A DNA stretch of 41,308 nt from Opitutia bacterium (GTDB lineage: Bacteria > Verrucomicrobiota > Verrucomicrobiia > Opitutales > Opitutaceae). Under the pieces are notes generated by a model. The model was given only the letters and a program-made list of their open reading frames with translations. It was not told the DNA's origin and did no database searches. The position numbers and the translations under genes are program-made. This document shows, piece by piece, positions 18,716 to 27,317 of this stretch (the stretch's first letter is position 1; every line of letters begins with the position of its first letter). The DNA is taken from assembly GCA_947452315.1 (NCBI GenBank), contig CANGCX010000014.1:1-41308 (forward strand), in the 5' to 3' direction.

Positions 18716-19831
18716 AATAAACAGTTTGGTGTGTCCAGGCAGCGTCGGGATTTCACGATCACACGCGATCGCCCACATATCCCAGTGGCCGTCGATATAG
18801 TTGCCGTTACCCGGAAGCGGACAGGCTTGCACGTAAAGATACCACTTATCATCGAACTGATAAAACGCGGGTGTCGCCACGTGATACATCGTGTCGTCGC
18901 GGTAAAGCCCGGTCCATTTGGTCTGCAACACCGTATCAACCTCGAGCTGTTTCCAACCTCGGTCCGGGTGCTGACTGACGGCGATCACCGGCCGCCAGCG
19001 TTTGCCTTTTTCGATACCAACCTCGATTGCGAGCACATAGGTGCCGCCAATTTTTGAAATCTGATGCCACTCATAATAAGCACCGGGCGTAGAATCAAAA
19101 ATGTGGCCCATGCCACGCGGATCCTGGGCGTCGTAATGGCGCTGCCAGGTTTTTCCGTCACTTGAAGTCGCGAGTCGAATGCCGGGCAAGGTGCCGTTTT
19201 TGCCGCGATACGAATAATACATGAACCAGCGCCATTGCTGCGTCGCAGCATCTTTTTCCCGCCAAACCGCCGCCTGCGAGGCCATCGTTTCGGCAAAGGG
19301 TTCTGCGGGCTCTGGCGCGAGCACCGGCGTCGCCCCCACGCGCTGAACTAAAGCGGGGCTAATCTCCGAGTAGCCGTCGGCGCCCGCCGGACAAATCGCG
19401 AGACCGATCTGATCCTGCACCGTCGCCTTCGTGCCCGAATAATAAATATAATACGCGTCTTCTTCGGCAATATACAGCACCGCATCCAACCGGATGCTGC
19501 CGGAATCCCAACCTTGCTTGGCCGGCGCAAAGACGGGATTAGCCGCGTCCTGATGCCATGTAAACGGATCCGATTTCAACGCCCACGCCTTGCCGATGTA
19601 GCATAATTTACGGTCCGAGGCCGGCACGCCCGAGTAAAACATCACCAGCCGCTTCGGGTCCTTCGGGTTTGTTAAAATACATGGCTCCTGCACCTGCTGC
19701 GATTCCCAGGGCGCCGTCTGGCGATTGATAATGACTTCACCGCGAATCGGTGTCGCAGCGGATGCAGCTAACGCCGCACCTGTCGTCACAAAAAATCCAA
19801 ACAATCCAATTAAAAACAGGGGTGATTTCAT
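18701..19831 (-). CDS. secreted beta-propeller protein, glycoside hydrolase-like
   Basis: A 376-residue protein with a signal peptide (MKSPLFLIGLFGFFVTTGAA). The body has repeated WY/DG-rich strands typical of five-bladed propeller glycosidases (GH43, GH32 and GH117-like). Examples are CILTNPKDPKRLVMFYSG, DAYYIYYSGTKA and WRWFMYYSYRGKNG, then GIRLATSSDGKTWQRH. I cannot identify the catalytic acids with confidence, so substrate and even activity are open. An upstream in-frame GTG at 19849 would add six residues before the signal; ATG 19831 is preferred. It lies beside malQ on the same strand, so a role in polysaccharide use is plausible. Confidence 0.7.
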   Translation of the reverse strand: MKSPLFLIGLFGFFVTTGAALAASAATPIRGEVIINRQTAPWESQQVQEPCILTNPKDPKRLVMFYSGVPASDRKLCYIGKAWALKSDPFTWHQDAANPVFAPAKQGWDSGSIRLDAVLYIAEEDAYYIYYSGTKATVQDQIGLAICPAGADGYSEISPALVQRVGATPVLAPEPAEPFAETMASQAAVWREKDAATQQWRWFMYYSYRGKNGTLPGIRLATSSDGKTWQRHYDAQDPRGMGHIFDSTPGAYYEWHQISKIGGTYVLAIEVGIEKGKRWRPVIAVSQHPDRGWKQLEVDTVLQTKWTGLYRDDTMYHVATPAFYQFDDKWYLYVQACPLPGNGNYIDGHWDMWAIACDREIPTLPGHTKLFIPGQR

Positions 19832-19921
19832 GAGGGGGTAAGAAAACACCCGTCATCACGCGCAGGGCTCGCACCGATTCAACGGCAAACCTTGTGAATA
19901 ATATCCGTCGCCGATCGCAAT

Positions 19922-21484
19922 TTAACGCCCGTACATCGCCGCCAGCGACTTCAGATACGCCGCTGTACCATCAAGGATGAGCTGCTCAAGTTGCCCGCTA
20001 CGGTAACGCCACTGCCAATTACCCTGTGGTTTTCCGGGCGAATTGAAACGCGCCGAGCTTCCGAGGCTCATCACATCCTGCAACGGCACGACCGCGAGCC
20101 GGCTCACCGCCGCATAACTCGTGCGAATAAAATCCCAGCCAATTTCTCGGCCATCCACTCGCAAATAACGCCGTGCATGATCACGCTCTTTCTCCGCGGC
20201 GGTCGCATACCAACCAAGCGAGGTGTCGTTGTCGTGCGTGCCGGGATAAATCGCCGCGTTGGCCACAAGATTATGCGGTAGATAAAGATTCTTCGCGTCG
20301 TCCCCGCCGAAGGCAAATTGCAGAATCGCCATGCCCGGCAACCCCGTCGCCTCGCGCAACGCCACGACACTCGGCGTGAGCTCGCCCAGATCTTCCGCAA
20401 TGATCTTCGCCTGCGGAAACGCCGAGCGCACCGAGCGAAAAAAATCAAGTCCCGGCGCTTTGACCCATTCACCCGTGCGCGCGGTCGGGGCATCCGCCGG
20501 AATCCGCCAATACGCGTCAAACCCGCGGAAGTGATCAATGCGCACCACATCGCTTAACGCAAACGAGGCCCGCAACCGCGCGTGCCACCACGCATAACCG
20601 TCGGCCGCGTGGCGCGACCACAGGTAAAGTGGATTGCCCCACAATTGTCCGTCGGCAGAAAAATAATCCGGCGGCACACCGGCCACCGCTAGGGGCCGCG
20701 CGGTTTGCGGATCGAGCTCAAACAACTCGGGATTGGCCCACACATCAGCCGAATCCGCCGCGACGAAAATTGGAATGTCTCCGATAATCTCGATCCCGCG
20801 CAACGCTGCCTCCGTACGCAACGCGCGCCACTGGGCGAAGAAAAGATATTGGTAAAACGCGTGGGCCTCCGTTGCGGTCGCGAGCTGTGTGCACAGCGGA
20901 GATTTTTTTGCCGCCGCGTACGAACGCACCGCAACCGGCCATTCCCACCAGGCGACGCCGCGATGGTAATCCTTCAATGCCCTAAAAAACGCGTAACCAT
21001 CAAGCCACGCCGCCTGCTTGGCTTGAAACTGCACAAACGTTTCACCGTCTGCCGCCAGCGCGGGCGCACCGGCTACTTTGAACCGCGCAAAAGCCTGAGC
21101 GAGCAGCGGCCATTTTTTTTCGTAAAGCGCCCCATAATCCACCCGATCGGAATCTAACGCGGCGAGCGGCTCGATTTCCGCCGAAGTGAGAAGTTTCGCA
21201 GCGACCAGGGCCTTGAGGTCGATCAGATAAGGATTACCGGCAAACGCCGAAAAAGACTGATAAGGCGAATCGCCGTAGCCCGTCGGCCCTAGCGGACAAA
21301 GTTGCCAGTATTTAAGTCCGGCCGCTTGCAAAAAATCGAGAAATTGCACCGCGTGTTCGTCGAAGGTGCCAATGCCTTGACCACCGGGTAGAGCGGTAGG
21401 ATGCAGCAGCACGCCCGCCGCGCGAGTATCGAGCCAATTGAACAAAGGCTGAGTCGGCGTAGCGGTAGTGGTAGCAGGAGACAT
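19922..21484 (-). CDS. malQ: 4-alpha-glucanotransferase (amylomaltase)
   Basis: A 520-residue GH77 enzyme that transfers glucan chains between maltodextrins in starch or glycogen metabolism. N-terminal motifs are GVLLHPTALPGGQGIGTF and QLCPLGPTGYGDSPYQSFSAFAGNP. The likely nucleophile is Asp317 (VRIDHFRGF), the acid/base Glu364 (IIAEDLGEL), and the third carboxylate Asp418 (GTHDNDT). Length fits the short amylomaltase type, without the extra N-terminal domain of E. coli MalQ. The frame opens 12 codons earlier, but ATG 21484 gives the usual N-terminus. Confidence 0.95.
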   Translation of the reverse strand: MSPATTTATPTQPLFNWLDTRAAGVLLHPTALPGGQGIGTFDEHAVQFLDFLQAAGLKYWQLCPLGPTGYGDSPYQSFSAFAGNPYLIDLKALVAAKLLTSAEIEPLAALDSDRVDYGALYEKKWPLLAQAFARFKVAGAPALAADGETFVQFQAKQAAWLDGYAFFRALKDYHRGVAWWEWPVAVRSYAAAKKSPLCTQLATATEAHAFYQYLFFAQWRALRTEAALRGIEIIGDIPIFVAADSADVWANPELFELDPQTARPLAVAGVPPDYFSADGQLWGNPLYLWSRHAADGYAWWHARLRASFALSDVVRIDHFRGFDAYWRIPADAPTARTGEWVKAPGLDFFRSVRSAFPQAKIIAEDLGELTPSVVALREATGLPGMAILQFAFGGDDAKNLYLPHNLVANAAIYPGTHDNDTSLGWYATAAEKERDHARRYLRVDGREIGWDFIRTSYAAVSRLAVVPLQDVMSLGSSARFNSPGKPQGNWQWRYRSGQLEQLILDGTAAYLKSLAAMYGR

Positions 21485-21625
21485 GGCTAAGTTTTCACAG
21501 CATGAGCGAGGCCAGCGCACAGCGCACCCTGTTTTTTCGGAGATACACCGTTTTTAGGCGAGGCGGTTCAAAATAGGCTCAATCGACAACTTTTACCTCA
21601 GTCACACCTAGGACTCGCCCTTCGC

Positions 21626-22459
21626 GTGTTTTCCGCTTCGCTACATCCCGTGCAACTCCGCGATCAACACGTGCTCATCACAGGCGGCTCGAGCGGCATC
21701 GGCCTCGCCCTCGCTCAGCGGGCCGTAGCGGCCGGCGCCCGCGTGAGCCTCATCGCCCGCGATCCAGCCAAACTCGCCGCTGCAGCCACTTCCCTGCGCG
21801 CCGCAAATCCCGCGGTCTCGTTATTTACCGCTTCGGCTGATGTTGCCCATGAGAACGAGGTCAACAACACCTTCGCGGCCGCGGCACTCGCTCTGGGACC
21901 CGTCGATGTGCTCATCACCTCAGCCGGCATCGCACAGCCCGGCTATTTTGAAACTATTCCCGTCAATATATTCGAGCGCACTATGGCGGTGAATTATTTC
22001 GGCACCGTTTACGCCTTGAAAGCCGTCATCCCCGCAATGCGCCAGCGCCGACACGGCGCCGTCGTGCTCGTATCTTCGGGTGCAGGCTTGCACGGTTTTT
22101 TTGGCTACACAGCGTATGCGCCGTCGAAATTTGCGTTACGCGGCCTCGCGGAGTCACTGCGCGCGGAACTCGCCGACACCGGCGTGCAGGTGAGCATCGT
22201 TTACCCGCCCGATACCGACACGCCACAACTCGCCGAAGAAAACCGCACCAAGCCCGCCGAGACGAAAGCGGTGACCGCGGGCGGCGGGCTTTGGACAGCA
22301 GATGCAATCGCGCGCGTGACACTCGACGGAGTCGCACGCAGGCGTTTTTCGATCACACCCGGCTTGCCCGTGACGGCCTTAGCGTGGTTCGGCGGCATCC
22401 TAGCGCCGTGCCTACGCTGGAGTTTTGACCGCGCGGCCCGTCGAGCCCGATCTCGCTAA
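21626..22459 (+). CDS. short-chain dehydrogenase like 3-ketodihydrosphingosine reductase
   Basis: A 277-residue SDR. The NADPH-binding motif is GGSSGIG near residue 20, followed by the NAG-type segment ITSAGIAQPGYFE. The catalytic residues are Ser151, Tyr164 and Lys168. Beyond the general fold, the segment YPPDTDTPQLAEENRTKPAE is nearly the same as in eukaryotic KDSR/TSC10, which reduces 3-ketodihydrosphingosine. FVSS/FGYTAYAPSKFALRGLAE also matches closely. It lacks the N-terminal membrane helix of the human enzyme but has a hydrophobic C-terminal part (PVTALAWFGGILAPCLRW). No serine palmitoyltransferase gene lies nearby, so the substrate is inferred. GTG 21626 is the start used here; a later start near residue 10 is possible. 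Confidence 0.82.
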   Translation: MFSASLHPVQLRDQHVLITGGSSGIGLALAQRAVAAGARVSLIARDPAKLAAAATSLRAANPAVSLFTASADVAHENEVNNTFAAAALALGPVDVLITSAGIAQPGYFETIPVNIFERTMAVNYFGTVYALKAVIPAMRQRRHGAVVLVSSGAGLHGFFGYTAYAPSKFALRGLAESLRAELADTGVQVSIVYPPDTDTPQLAEENRTKPAETKAVTAGGGLWTADAIARVTLDGVARRRFSITPGLPVTALAWFGGILAPCLRWSFDRAARRARSR

Positions 22460-22529
22460 ATCACCCCTTCGCTCGCGACGCGGCTCGACACTGCCGCCCG
22501 TCACGCTTTGCCTCGCGCTCACTTTACGC

Positions 22530-23438
22530 ATGTCCGCCTCCGTTCAACGCCCTTCCCTCATCGTCGCCGACCGCTGGCGCGACTATCAACTACTCGACTG
22601 CGGCGACGGTCTCAAACAAGAGCGTTGGGGCGCCTACAACTTAGTCCGCCCCGATCCCCAGATCATCTGGCCCCGCCACGGTACGACCCCAGGCGCAAAA
22701 TGGGAAAACTGGGATGGCTTCTACCACCGCAGCGAACAGGGCGGCGGCAAATGGGAATACCGCAAATCCCTACCCGATCATTGGAAACTCGCTTACGATT
22801 CACTCGGGCTAACGTTTAAGATCCACCCCACTTCGTTTAAACACACCGGTCTTTTCCCTGAGCAAGCCGTCAACTGGGAGTGGTTTTCCGCCAAAATTAA
22901 AACCGCCCGTGCCGCCGGTCGCCCCGTCAACGTACTCAATCTGTTCGGCTACACTGGAGCCGCCACCTGCGCCGCGGCCAAAGCCGGCGCGAGCGTCACC
23001 CACATCGACGCCGCCGAGGGCATGGTCAAGTGGTGCAAAGAAAACGCCGTTCTTAGCGGTCTGGTCGACGCACCCATCCGCTACATCGCCGACGACTGCC
23101 TCAAATTTGTCCGCCGCGAACAAAAGCGCGGCAAATTCTACGACGCCATCATCATGGACCCACCTACCTACGGTCGCGGCGCCACGGGCGAAATGTGGAA
23201 ACTCGAGGAACACCTCTGGCCACTCCTCACCGAGTGCCGTGCGTTGCTTACGCCCTCGCCGCTTTTTTTCCTGATCAACGCGTATACCGCGCGCCTCTCG
23301 CCGACCGTCGTCGCCAACCTCCTCACCGAACTCATGTCCGGCCGCGGCGGCCACATTACAGCCGGCGAAGTCGGGCTGCCGATCCAGCGCGACGACAAAG
23401 TCTTGCCGTGCGGCATTTACGGGCGCTGGGAAGCGTAA
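22530..23438 (+). CDS. class I SAM-dependent methyltransferase, RlmI/COG1092 type
   Basis: A 302-residue methyltransferase. The SAM-binding motif I is NLFGYTGAATCAAAKAGASV, followed by the acidic HIDAA strand. The catalytic loop is DAIIMDPPTYGRG, typical of the RlmI/RlmK-like group that modifies large-subunit rRNA. It lacks an N-terminal PUA domain; instead about 100 residues with WENWDGFYHRSEQGGGKWEY precede the fold. The exact target is unknown. The frame is open from 22425, overlapping the previous gene, but ATG 22530 gives the best N-terminus. It lies 70 bases downstream of the SDR gene. Confidence 0.85.
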   Translation: MSASVQRPSLIVADRWRDYQLLDCGDGLKQERWGAYNLVRPDPQIIWPRHGTTPGAKWENWDGFYHRSEQGGGKWEYRKSLPDHWKLAYDSLGLTFKIHPTSFKHTGLFPEQAVNWEWFSAKIKTARAAGRPVNVLNLFGYTGAATCAAAKAGASVTHIDAAEGMVKWCKENAVLSGLVDAPIRYIADDCLKFVRREQKRGKFYDAIIMDPPTYGRGATGEMWKLEEHLWPLLTECRALLTPSPLFFLINAYTARLSPTVVANLLTELMSGRGGHITAGEVGLPIQRDDKVLPCGIYGRWEA

Positions 23439-23475
23439 CCCCATTATGCGAATAATCCTCCTATGGGGATATTAG

Positions 23476-23913
23476 ATTAGAAACCTACATCGCTCAAATA
23501 TCGTAACCTTTGCGCCCATCACGCTCGAATCTGGGATTTGCGAATGGTCGATCAAGCCAGACCTCCCCGCCGGCAACCTCTGGGCACGGCCCACCGTCCC
23601 TAGCAACGCCCAGCTCTTCGCCCGCCTGCTCATTCAGTCGACCATGCTCCGGCCGATCACGCCGGAAAGCGCCTTCATCACCGATTGGCGCAGCCGGGTG
23701 GAAAACCTTCTCACCCATCGCCTCCCGACTTGCCCGGACACCCTCAAAAAATGGGGCTGCCCATTAAAATCAAAAATTCAGGATGCTGGGGCAATGGCGA
23801 GGGGCGACCAAGTCCTTCAAGTGCGAGATCAACTCATCGCCAGGTTTTCTTCCACGCCGCAAATTCCGCCGGTCGCAGCCGGTAGCGGGCGAAGTTGCCC
23901 TCGTGCAGGCTAG
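23476..23913 (+). pseudogene. unassigned coding remnant without a start codon
   Basis: This frame is open from just after TAG 23473-23475 to TAG 23911-23913, but no ATG, GTG or TTG occurs in its first third. From about 23510 to 23760 the codons have the strong GC-third-position bias of real genes here. They give a sensible protein segment (NLWARPTVPSNAQLFARLL, then ITPESAFITDWRSRVENLL). After 23760 the composition changes and looks non-coding. I read it as the internal piece of a gene that has lost its 5' end. I do not recognise the family. Confidence 0.4.
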
Positions 23914-24010
23914 TGAGTTCGGTCTCGGCCATTTCGGCGAAACGTTTCCGGTCGTTCGCGTCCGGCAGTTTCTGTGCCTCGCGCCGGGACCTAAGACGTT
24001 TCAGACCACC
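23770..24010 (-). pseudogene. unassigned C-terminal gene remnant, probably frameshifted
   Basis: Directly behind the VOC gene stop, and in the same frame, 58 sense codons run to TGA at 23834-23836. They have coding-like composition (LRSRREAQKLPDANDRKRF and AETELTSLHEGNFARYRLRP). The only ATG, at 23932, would leave 32 residues. At the end, the neighbouring frame takes over with a coherent tail (DELISHLKDLVAPRHCPS) to TGA 23770-23772, as if one base had been lost or gained. It has no proper start. It may be the end of a small antitoxin-like or other accessory gene, but I cannot assign it. Confidence 0.4.
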
Positions 24011-24475
24011 TCAACGATACTCCGCTAGTTCCACAATCACTCCGTCGGGATCGACGAAGTAGACGAGAGTTTTTCCGCCCGCGCCCATGTCGAATTTCAC
24101 TACGCCGCCCGGCACCGCCGTCGGCTCGCCCCATACTTCGATGCCAGCAGCGCGCAGCTTTGCGGTCACGGCGGCAATATCGGTGACGCGCAACGCAAAG
24201 TGGCGCAGGCCGCGGGTGTTAGCCCGCGAATTTTCCGGCAACGCCGCGCCGACGGGCGCGTGATACTGCAACAACTCGATACGCGGCTCGCCGCCGGGCG
24301 AAACGATAAACACCGCGTGCGCCTTCACGCCGCGCAGGCCCACAATTTTTTCAATCCACTCGCCTTCGAGTTGCGCTTGCTTGGTTTGGGTGAAACCCAA
24401 AACGTCACAATAAAACGCCAACGACCGAGCCATATCGGCGACGACAATGTTGAGGTGATCAATGCCGAGGATCAT
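24011..24475 (-). CDS. VOC-family (glyoxalase-like) protein
   Basis: A 154-residue vicinal-oxygen-chelate protein with two beta-alpha-beta-beta-beta modules. The metal ligand pattern is complete: His7 in GIDHLNIVVAD, a glutamate in RIELLQYH, a histidine in RHFALRVTD, and a final glutamate in VYFVDPDGVIVELAEYR. Such proteins include glyoxalase I, dioxygenases, epimerases and antibiotic-resistance enzymes. The closest style is a glyoxalase/methylmalonyl-CoA epimerase-like protein, but the substrate cannot be inferred. Its stop at 24011-24013 is followed in frame by a gene remnant. Confidence 0.85.
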   Translation of the reverse strand: MILGIDHLNIVVADMARSLAFYCDVLGFTQTKQAQLEGEWIEKIVGLRGVKAHAVFIVSPGGEPRIELLQYHAPVGAALPENSRANTRGLRHFALRVTDIAAVTAKLRAAGIEVWGEPTAVPGGVVKFDMGAGGKTLVYFVDPDGVIVELAEYR

Positions 24476-24633
24476 GCGTGGATTACAGGCTGAACGGCGC
24501 GTCGACGTGATTGCATCGACCTAGCCTGCACCGCGATTTCCTCCACGGACAACTGGATTCTGGAAATCGCGGTTGTGACCGGCGGCGAATAAATATTTCC
24601 CCACGCCCGCTTCCGTGTATTCCCTCAAACCCT

Positions 24634-25536
24634 GTGGGTAACTCCTCTTTTCAAATCGGCGTCGATGGTGGCGCGACCAAGACCGAGTGCATCCTCGTCG
24701 ATGCCGCCGGCGCCATCGTCGCACGCCACCTCGCTCCAGGCTGCAACGCCAACATCACTGGCACCGAAGTCGCCGCCGCCACGCTCACCGCCGCCCTCGC
24801 CGCGCTCCACGCTCAACTCCCATCAGCCAACCTCACCGCGACGCATTTATTCATGTCCGGTGTGCCCGCATTCTGGACCGAGTTCGCCGCGACACTTACC
24901 GGCTACGGCCGCGTAACCGCCGCGCCCGATTCCCTTCCGACACTCGAACTCGCCACCAACGGTGCGCCCGGGCTCGTGATTCATGCCGGCACGGGGTCAT
25001 TTGTCGCCGCCCGCGCGCCCGCGGGCGGCGTCCACTACGCCGGCGGCACGGGCTGGCGCTTCGGCGATCCGGGCAGCGGCTACGAACTGGGCCGCCGCGC
25101 CATCGCCCGCGCATTGTTGGAACTCCAGGGCTGGCTACCTGCCTCGCGGCTCGGCCCCACCGTGCGCGCGCACACGCAACTAGGCGACGCCGCCGATGCC
25201 CGCGCGATCACGCGCTATTTTTACGCCCACGCCGAGCCCAACCGCGTCATCGCCGCCCTTGCCCCCTCAATCCTGCGCCTTGCTGAAGAGGGAGACGCCC
25301 CCGCTCATCAAGTGCTAATCGAATCTGCCACTGAACTTCTAGACCTCGCCTCGCACGTCGCCGCAAAACTTTTCCCAGAAACACCACCGGCCTCGATTAC
25401 GACTGGCCTCAGTGGCGCCTTGCTCACCCATCCCGCCGTGCTCGCCGCGCTCAAAGCCCGCACTTCGCTTCCACTCACGCCGATCACCGCCGCGCCTATC
25501 GAAGGCGTGCGACGCTTGCTCGCGCGATCCGCTTGA
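24634..25536 (+). CDS. BadF/BadG-type kinase, probable N-acetylglucosamine or muramic-acid kinase
   Basis: A 300-residue protein of the ASKHA fold. The phosphate-1 motif is IGVDGGATKTECILVD near the N-terminus, followed by NANITG. The second phosphate and sugar region reads IHAGTGSFVAARA, then HYAGGTGWRFGDPGSGYELGRRA. This is the pattern of NAGK and MurK-type kinases that phosphorylate GlcNAc or MurNAc in the cytoplasm. The frame is open back to 24511, but the sequence before 24634 has no homology-like character, so GTG 24634 is chosen. The NagB-PIG-L gene 8 kb away could use its product. Confidence 0.82.
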   Translation: MGNSSFQIGVDGGATKTECILVDAAGAIVARHLAPGCNANITGTEVAAATLTAALAALHAQLPSANLTATHLFMSGVPAFWTEFAATLTGYGRVTAAPDSLPTLELATNGAPGLVIHAGTGSFVAARAPAGGVHYAGGTGWRFGDPGSGYELGRRAIARALLELQGWLPASRLGPTVRAHTQLGDAADARAITRYFYAHAEPNRVIAALAPSILRLAEEGDAPAHQVLIESATELLDLASHVAAKLFPETPPASITTGLSGALLTHPAVLAALKARTSLPLTPITAAPIEGVRRLLARSA

Positions 25537-25569
25537 GTTCGGTGGGGCCCGCCTCTCCTGATTTTTTTC

Positions 25570-26052
25570 ATGCTCGTTCGTTTCACCAAAAACACCCCGT
25601 CTGATTCTGCCGACGCCCTTATGTGCCTCCGCAAGGACGACACTCGCACAAAGGGTAAGATGCCCAAGCAGGCGATTCTCCCGCACGTGGCGTTTCATTT
25701 CGTGATCGAAACCACCCTCGGTTGGAGCGACGGGTTTTTCGGCCAGATCGCTGATGGCGCCGACTTCGCTAGCGTGACGGCGAAATTTCAGACGGCGAAA
25801 AAATCGCCCGTGAAAATTCCGCGTCTCCGCCAATGCGAAGCGTTGGTCGCCTGTCTCGCCGCCGAGCAATGGGGTGGCGCCAGCGAACCCGCCGCCTTCG
25901 CCGTGAAACTCGCCGCTGCCTGCAAAAAAGAACGCGTGCCGACACTCCCGCTCACGCCCGAGGAACTCACCCGCGTGCGCACCGCGCTACGTGAATTCGG
26001 CGCCGCGTGGCGCCCACTCTCACCCGGGCATTCTCTCGAGCGGAGGTTCTGA
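25570..26052 (+). CDS. conserved-looking protein of unknown function
   Basis: A 160-residue soluble protein, 33 bases after the kinase gene and in the same direction, so likely co-transcribed. It is rich in Ala, Lys and Phe, with an N-terminal part MLVRFTKNTPSDSADALMCL, a middle part with LGWSDGFFGQIADGADFASV, and a helical C-terminal half. There is no signal peptide, membrane helix or motif I can name. The codon bias matches real genes of the window, which supports it as coding. Confidence 0.65.
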   Translation: MLVRFTKNTPSDSADALMCLRKDDTRTKGKMPKQAILPHVAFHFVIETTLGWSDGFFGQIADGADFASVTAKFQTAKKSPVKIPRLRQCEALVACLAAEQWGGASEPAAFAVKLAAACKKERVPTLPLTPEELTRVRTALREFGAAWRPLSPGHSLERRF

Positions 26053-26087
26053 TTTTTTCTTTGGCCGCACGCGACCGGCGCCAAGTC

Positions 26088-27302
26088 TTAACCTTTCGCC
26101 GGCGGCAACGTGATTTCACCCGCGGCGACGCGGTGTAAAAACAGCGCAACCACCTGGGCGCGGGGCGCGATGGTCTCAACGCGGCAAAACTCGCGGTTAC
26201 TATGCAGATTATCGCCAATGGGGCCGACCCCGTCGAGGTTGGGTAGACCACCAGCGGTGAGAAAATTACCGTCGGAGCCACCCCCACCGTGCACCCACGT
26301 AAACGGCGCCACGCCAACATCGGCCGCTGCGCGTTGCCATTCGGGAAATACAGCTTCTTCAGCCGGGAGACATTCCTTGGGAGGGCGATTAAAGCCACCC
26401 TTGAGCGTGAGCTTAATGCCGTCGCGAGTGTTAAAACGTTCTGCGATGGCGTGGAATCGCGCCAGCAGCGGTGCTCCATCGGTGACTTTGGTGATGCGGA
26501 TATCGATCTCTGATTCGGCAAAGTGCGGGACCACGTTGGTGGCGGCGGTGCCACCGCGGATGTTACCGACGTTAACCATGACATCAGCCATCTCGGAAGG
26601 GATTTTCGCCGCCTCCAATAGAAACTCGGCAAGAGCGAGAATGGCGCTGCGACCATCGTTGGGAACTTTAGCGGCGTGGGCGGCGCGGCCGTGACAGGTA
26701 GCAACAATTCCACCGGTGCCTTTGCGAGAATGGATGATATTGCCGTTAGGGCGGCCGGGCTCGAAGACGAAACCGAATTGGTGTCGACGGGAGGCGGCGC
26801 GAAAAAGATCCACCGTGCCGTGCGAGCCGGTTTCTTCATCGGGCGTGAGTAGCACCTCCCAACCAACTTGTGCAGCGTGAGGTGTAGCCTCGAAGGCTTG
26901 GAGCGCGGCAAGAAGTGTGACGAGGCCACCCTTCATATCGGCAGTGCCGGGGCCGTTGAGCGTGATGGCGTCGAGCCAGCGGCAGGTTTGAAACGCGTCG
27001 TCGGCTTCGTAGACGGTGTCGTAGTGACCGCAAAGCATAACTTGAGTGGGTGCGCTCGGGCGCTGGCTAATACTAAGAGCGCGCGAGCCGGGAGGATTGA
27101 AGCCGGGTGCATCTGTCACCAGTTCGGTGATCGTGGCGGCGGGGAAGGCTTGCGCAAAATCAACACGGAGCGTTTCGCGCATCTTCGCAAGACCCGCGGC
27201 GTGACCGGAGCCGGAGTTGATGTTAGCCCAGCGCTCAAGGAGCGCACCGAGTTCAGGCGTGCGGGAGGGGAGCGCGGCGATGGAGGGAGGAACGGAAGCC
27301 AT
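26088..27302 (-). CDS. M20-family metallopeptidase, carboxypeptidase G2-like
   Basis: A 404-residue zinc peptidase. The metal site is visible: His93 with Asp95 (GHYDTVY), bridging Asp122 (GTADMKGG), and the catalytic pair Glu156-Glu157 (TPDEETGSHGT). A later histidine near the C-terminus lies in GDNLHSNREF. A dimerisation domain is inserted in the middle (GRAAHAAKVPNDGRSAI). The family includes carboxypeptidase G2 and aminoacyl or dipeptide hydrolases. No signal peptide is present, so it probably acts in the cytoplasm. It lies 15 bases behind the DUF1460 gene and is likely its operon partner. Confidence 0.9.
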   Translation of the reverse strand: MASVPPSIAALPSRTPELGALLERWANINSGSGHAAGLAKMRETLRVDFAQAFPAATITELVTDAPGFNPPGSRALSISQRPSAPTQVMLCGHYDTVYEADDAFQTCRWLDAITLNGPGTADMKGGLVTLLAALQAFEATPHAAQVGWEVLLTPDEETGSHGTVDLFRAASRRHQFGFVFEPGRPNGNIIHSRKGTGGIVATCHGRAAHAAKVPNDGRSAILALAEFLLEAAKIPSEMADVMVNVGNIRGGTAATNVVPHFAESEIDIRITKVTDGAPLLARFHAIAERFNTRDGIKLTLKGGFNRPPKECLPAEEAVFPEWQRAAADVGVAPFTWVHGGGGSDGNFLTAGGLPNLDGVGPIGDNLHSNREFCRVETIAPRAQVVALFLHRVAAGEITLPPAKG

Positions 27303-27317
27303 GAAACCAAGAGGTAA

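Noticed and set aside
22809-23444. 211-codon - strand frame opposite the methyltransferase
   Set aside because: The + strand encodes a complete SAM-binding fold and DPPTYGRG motif; the antisense product is Gly/Ala-rich with no motif.
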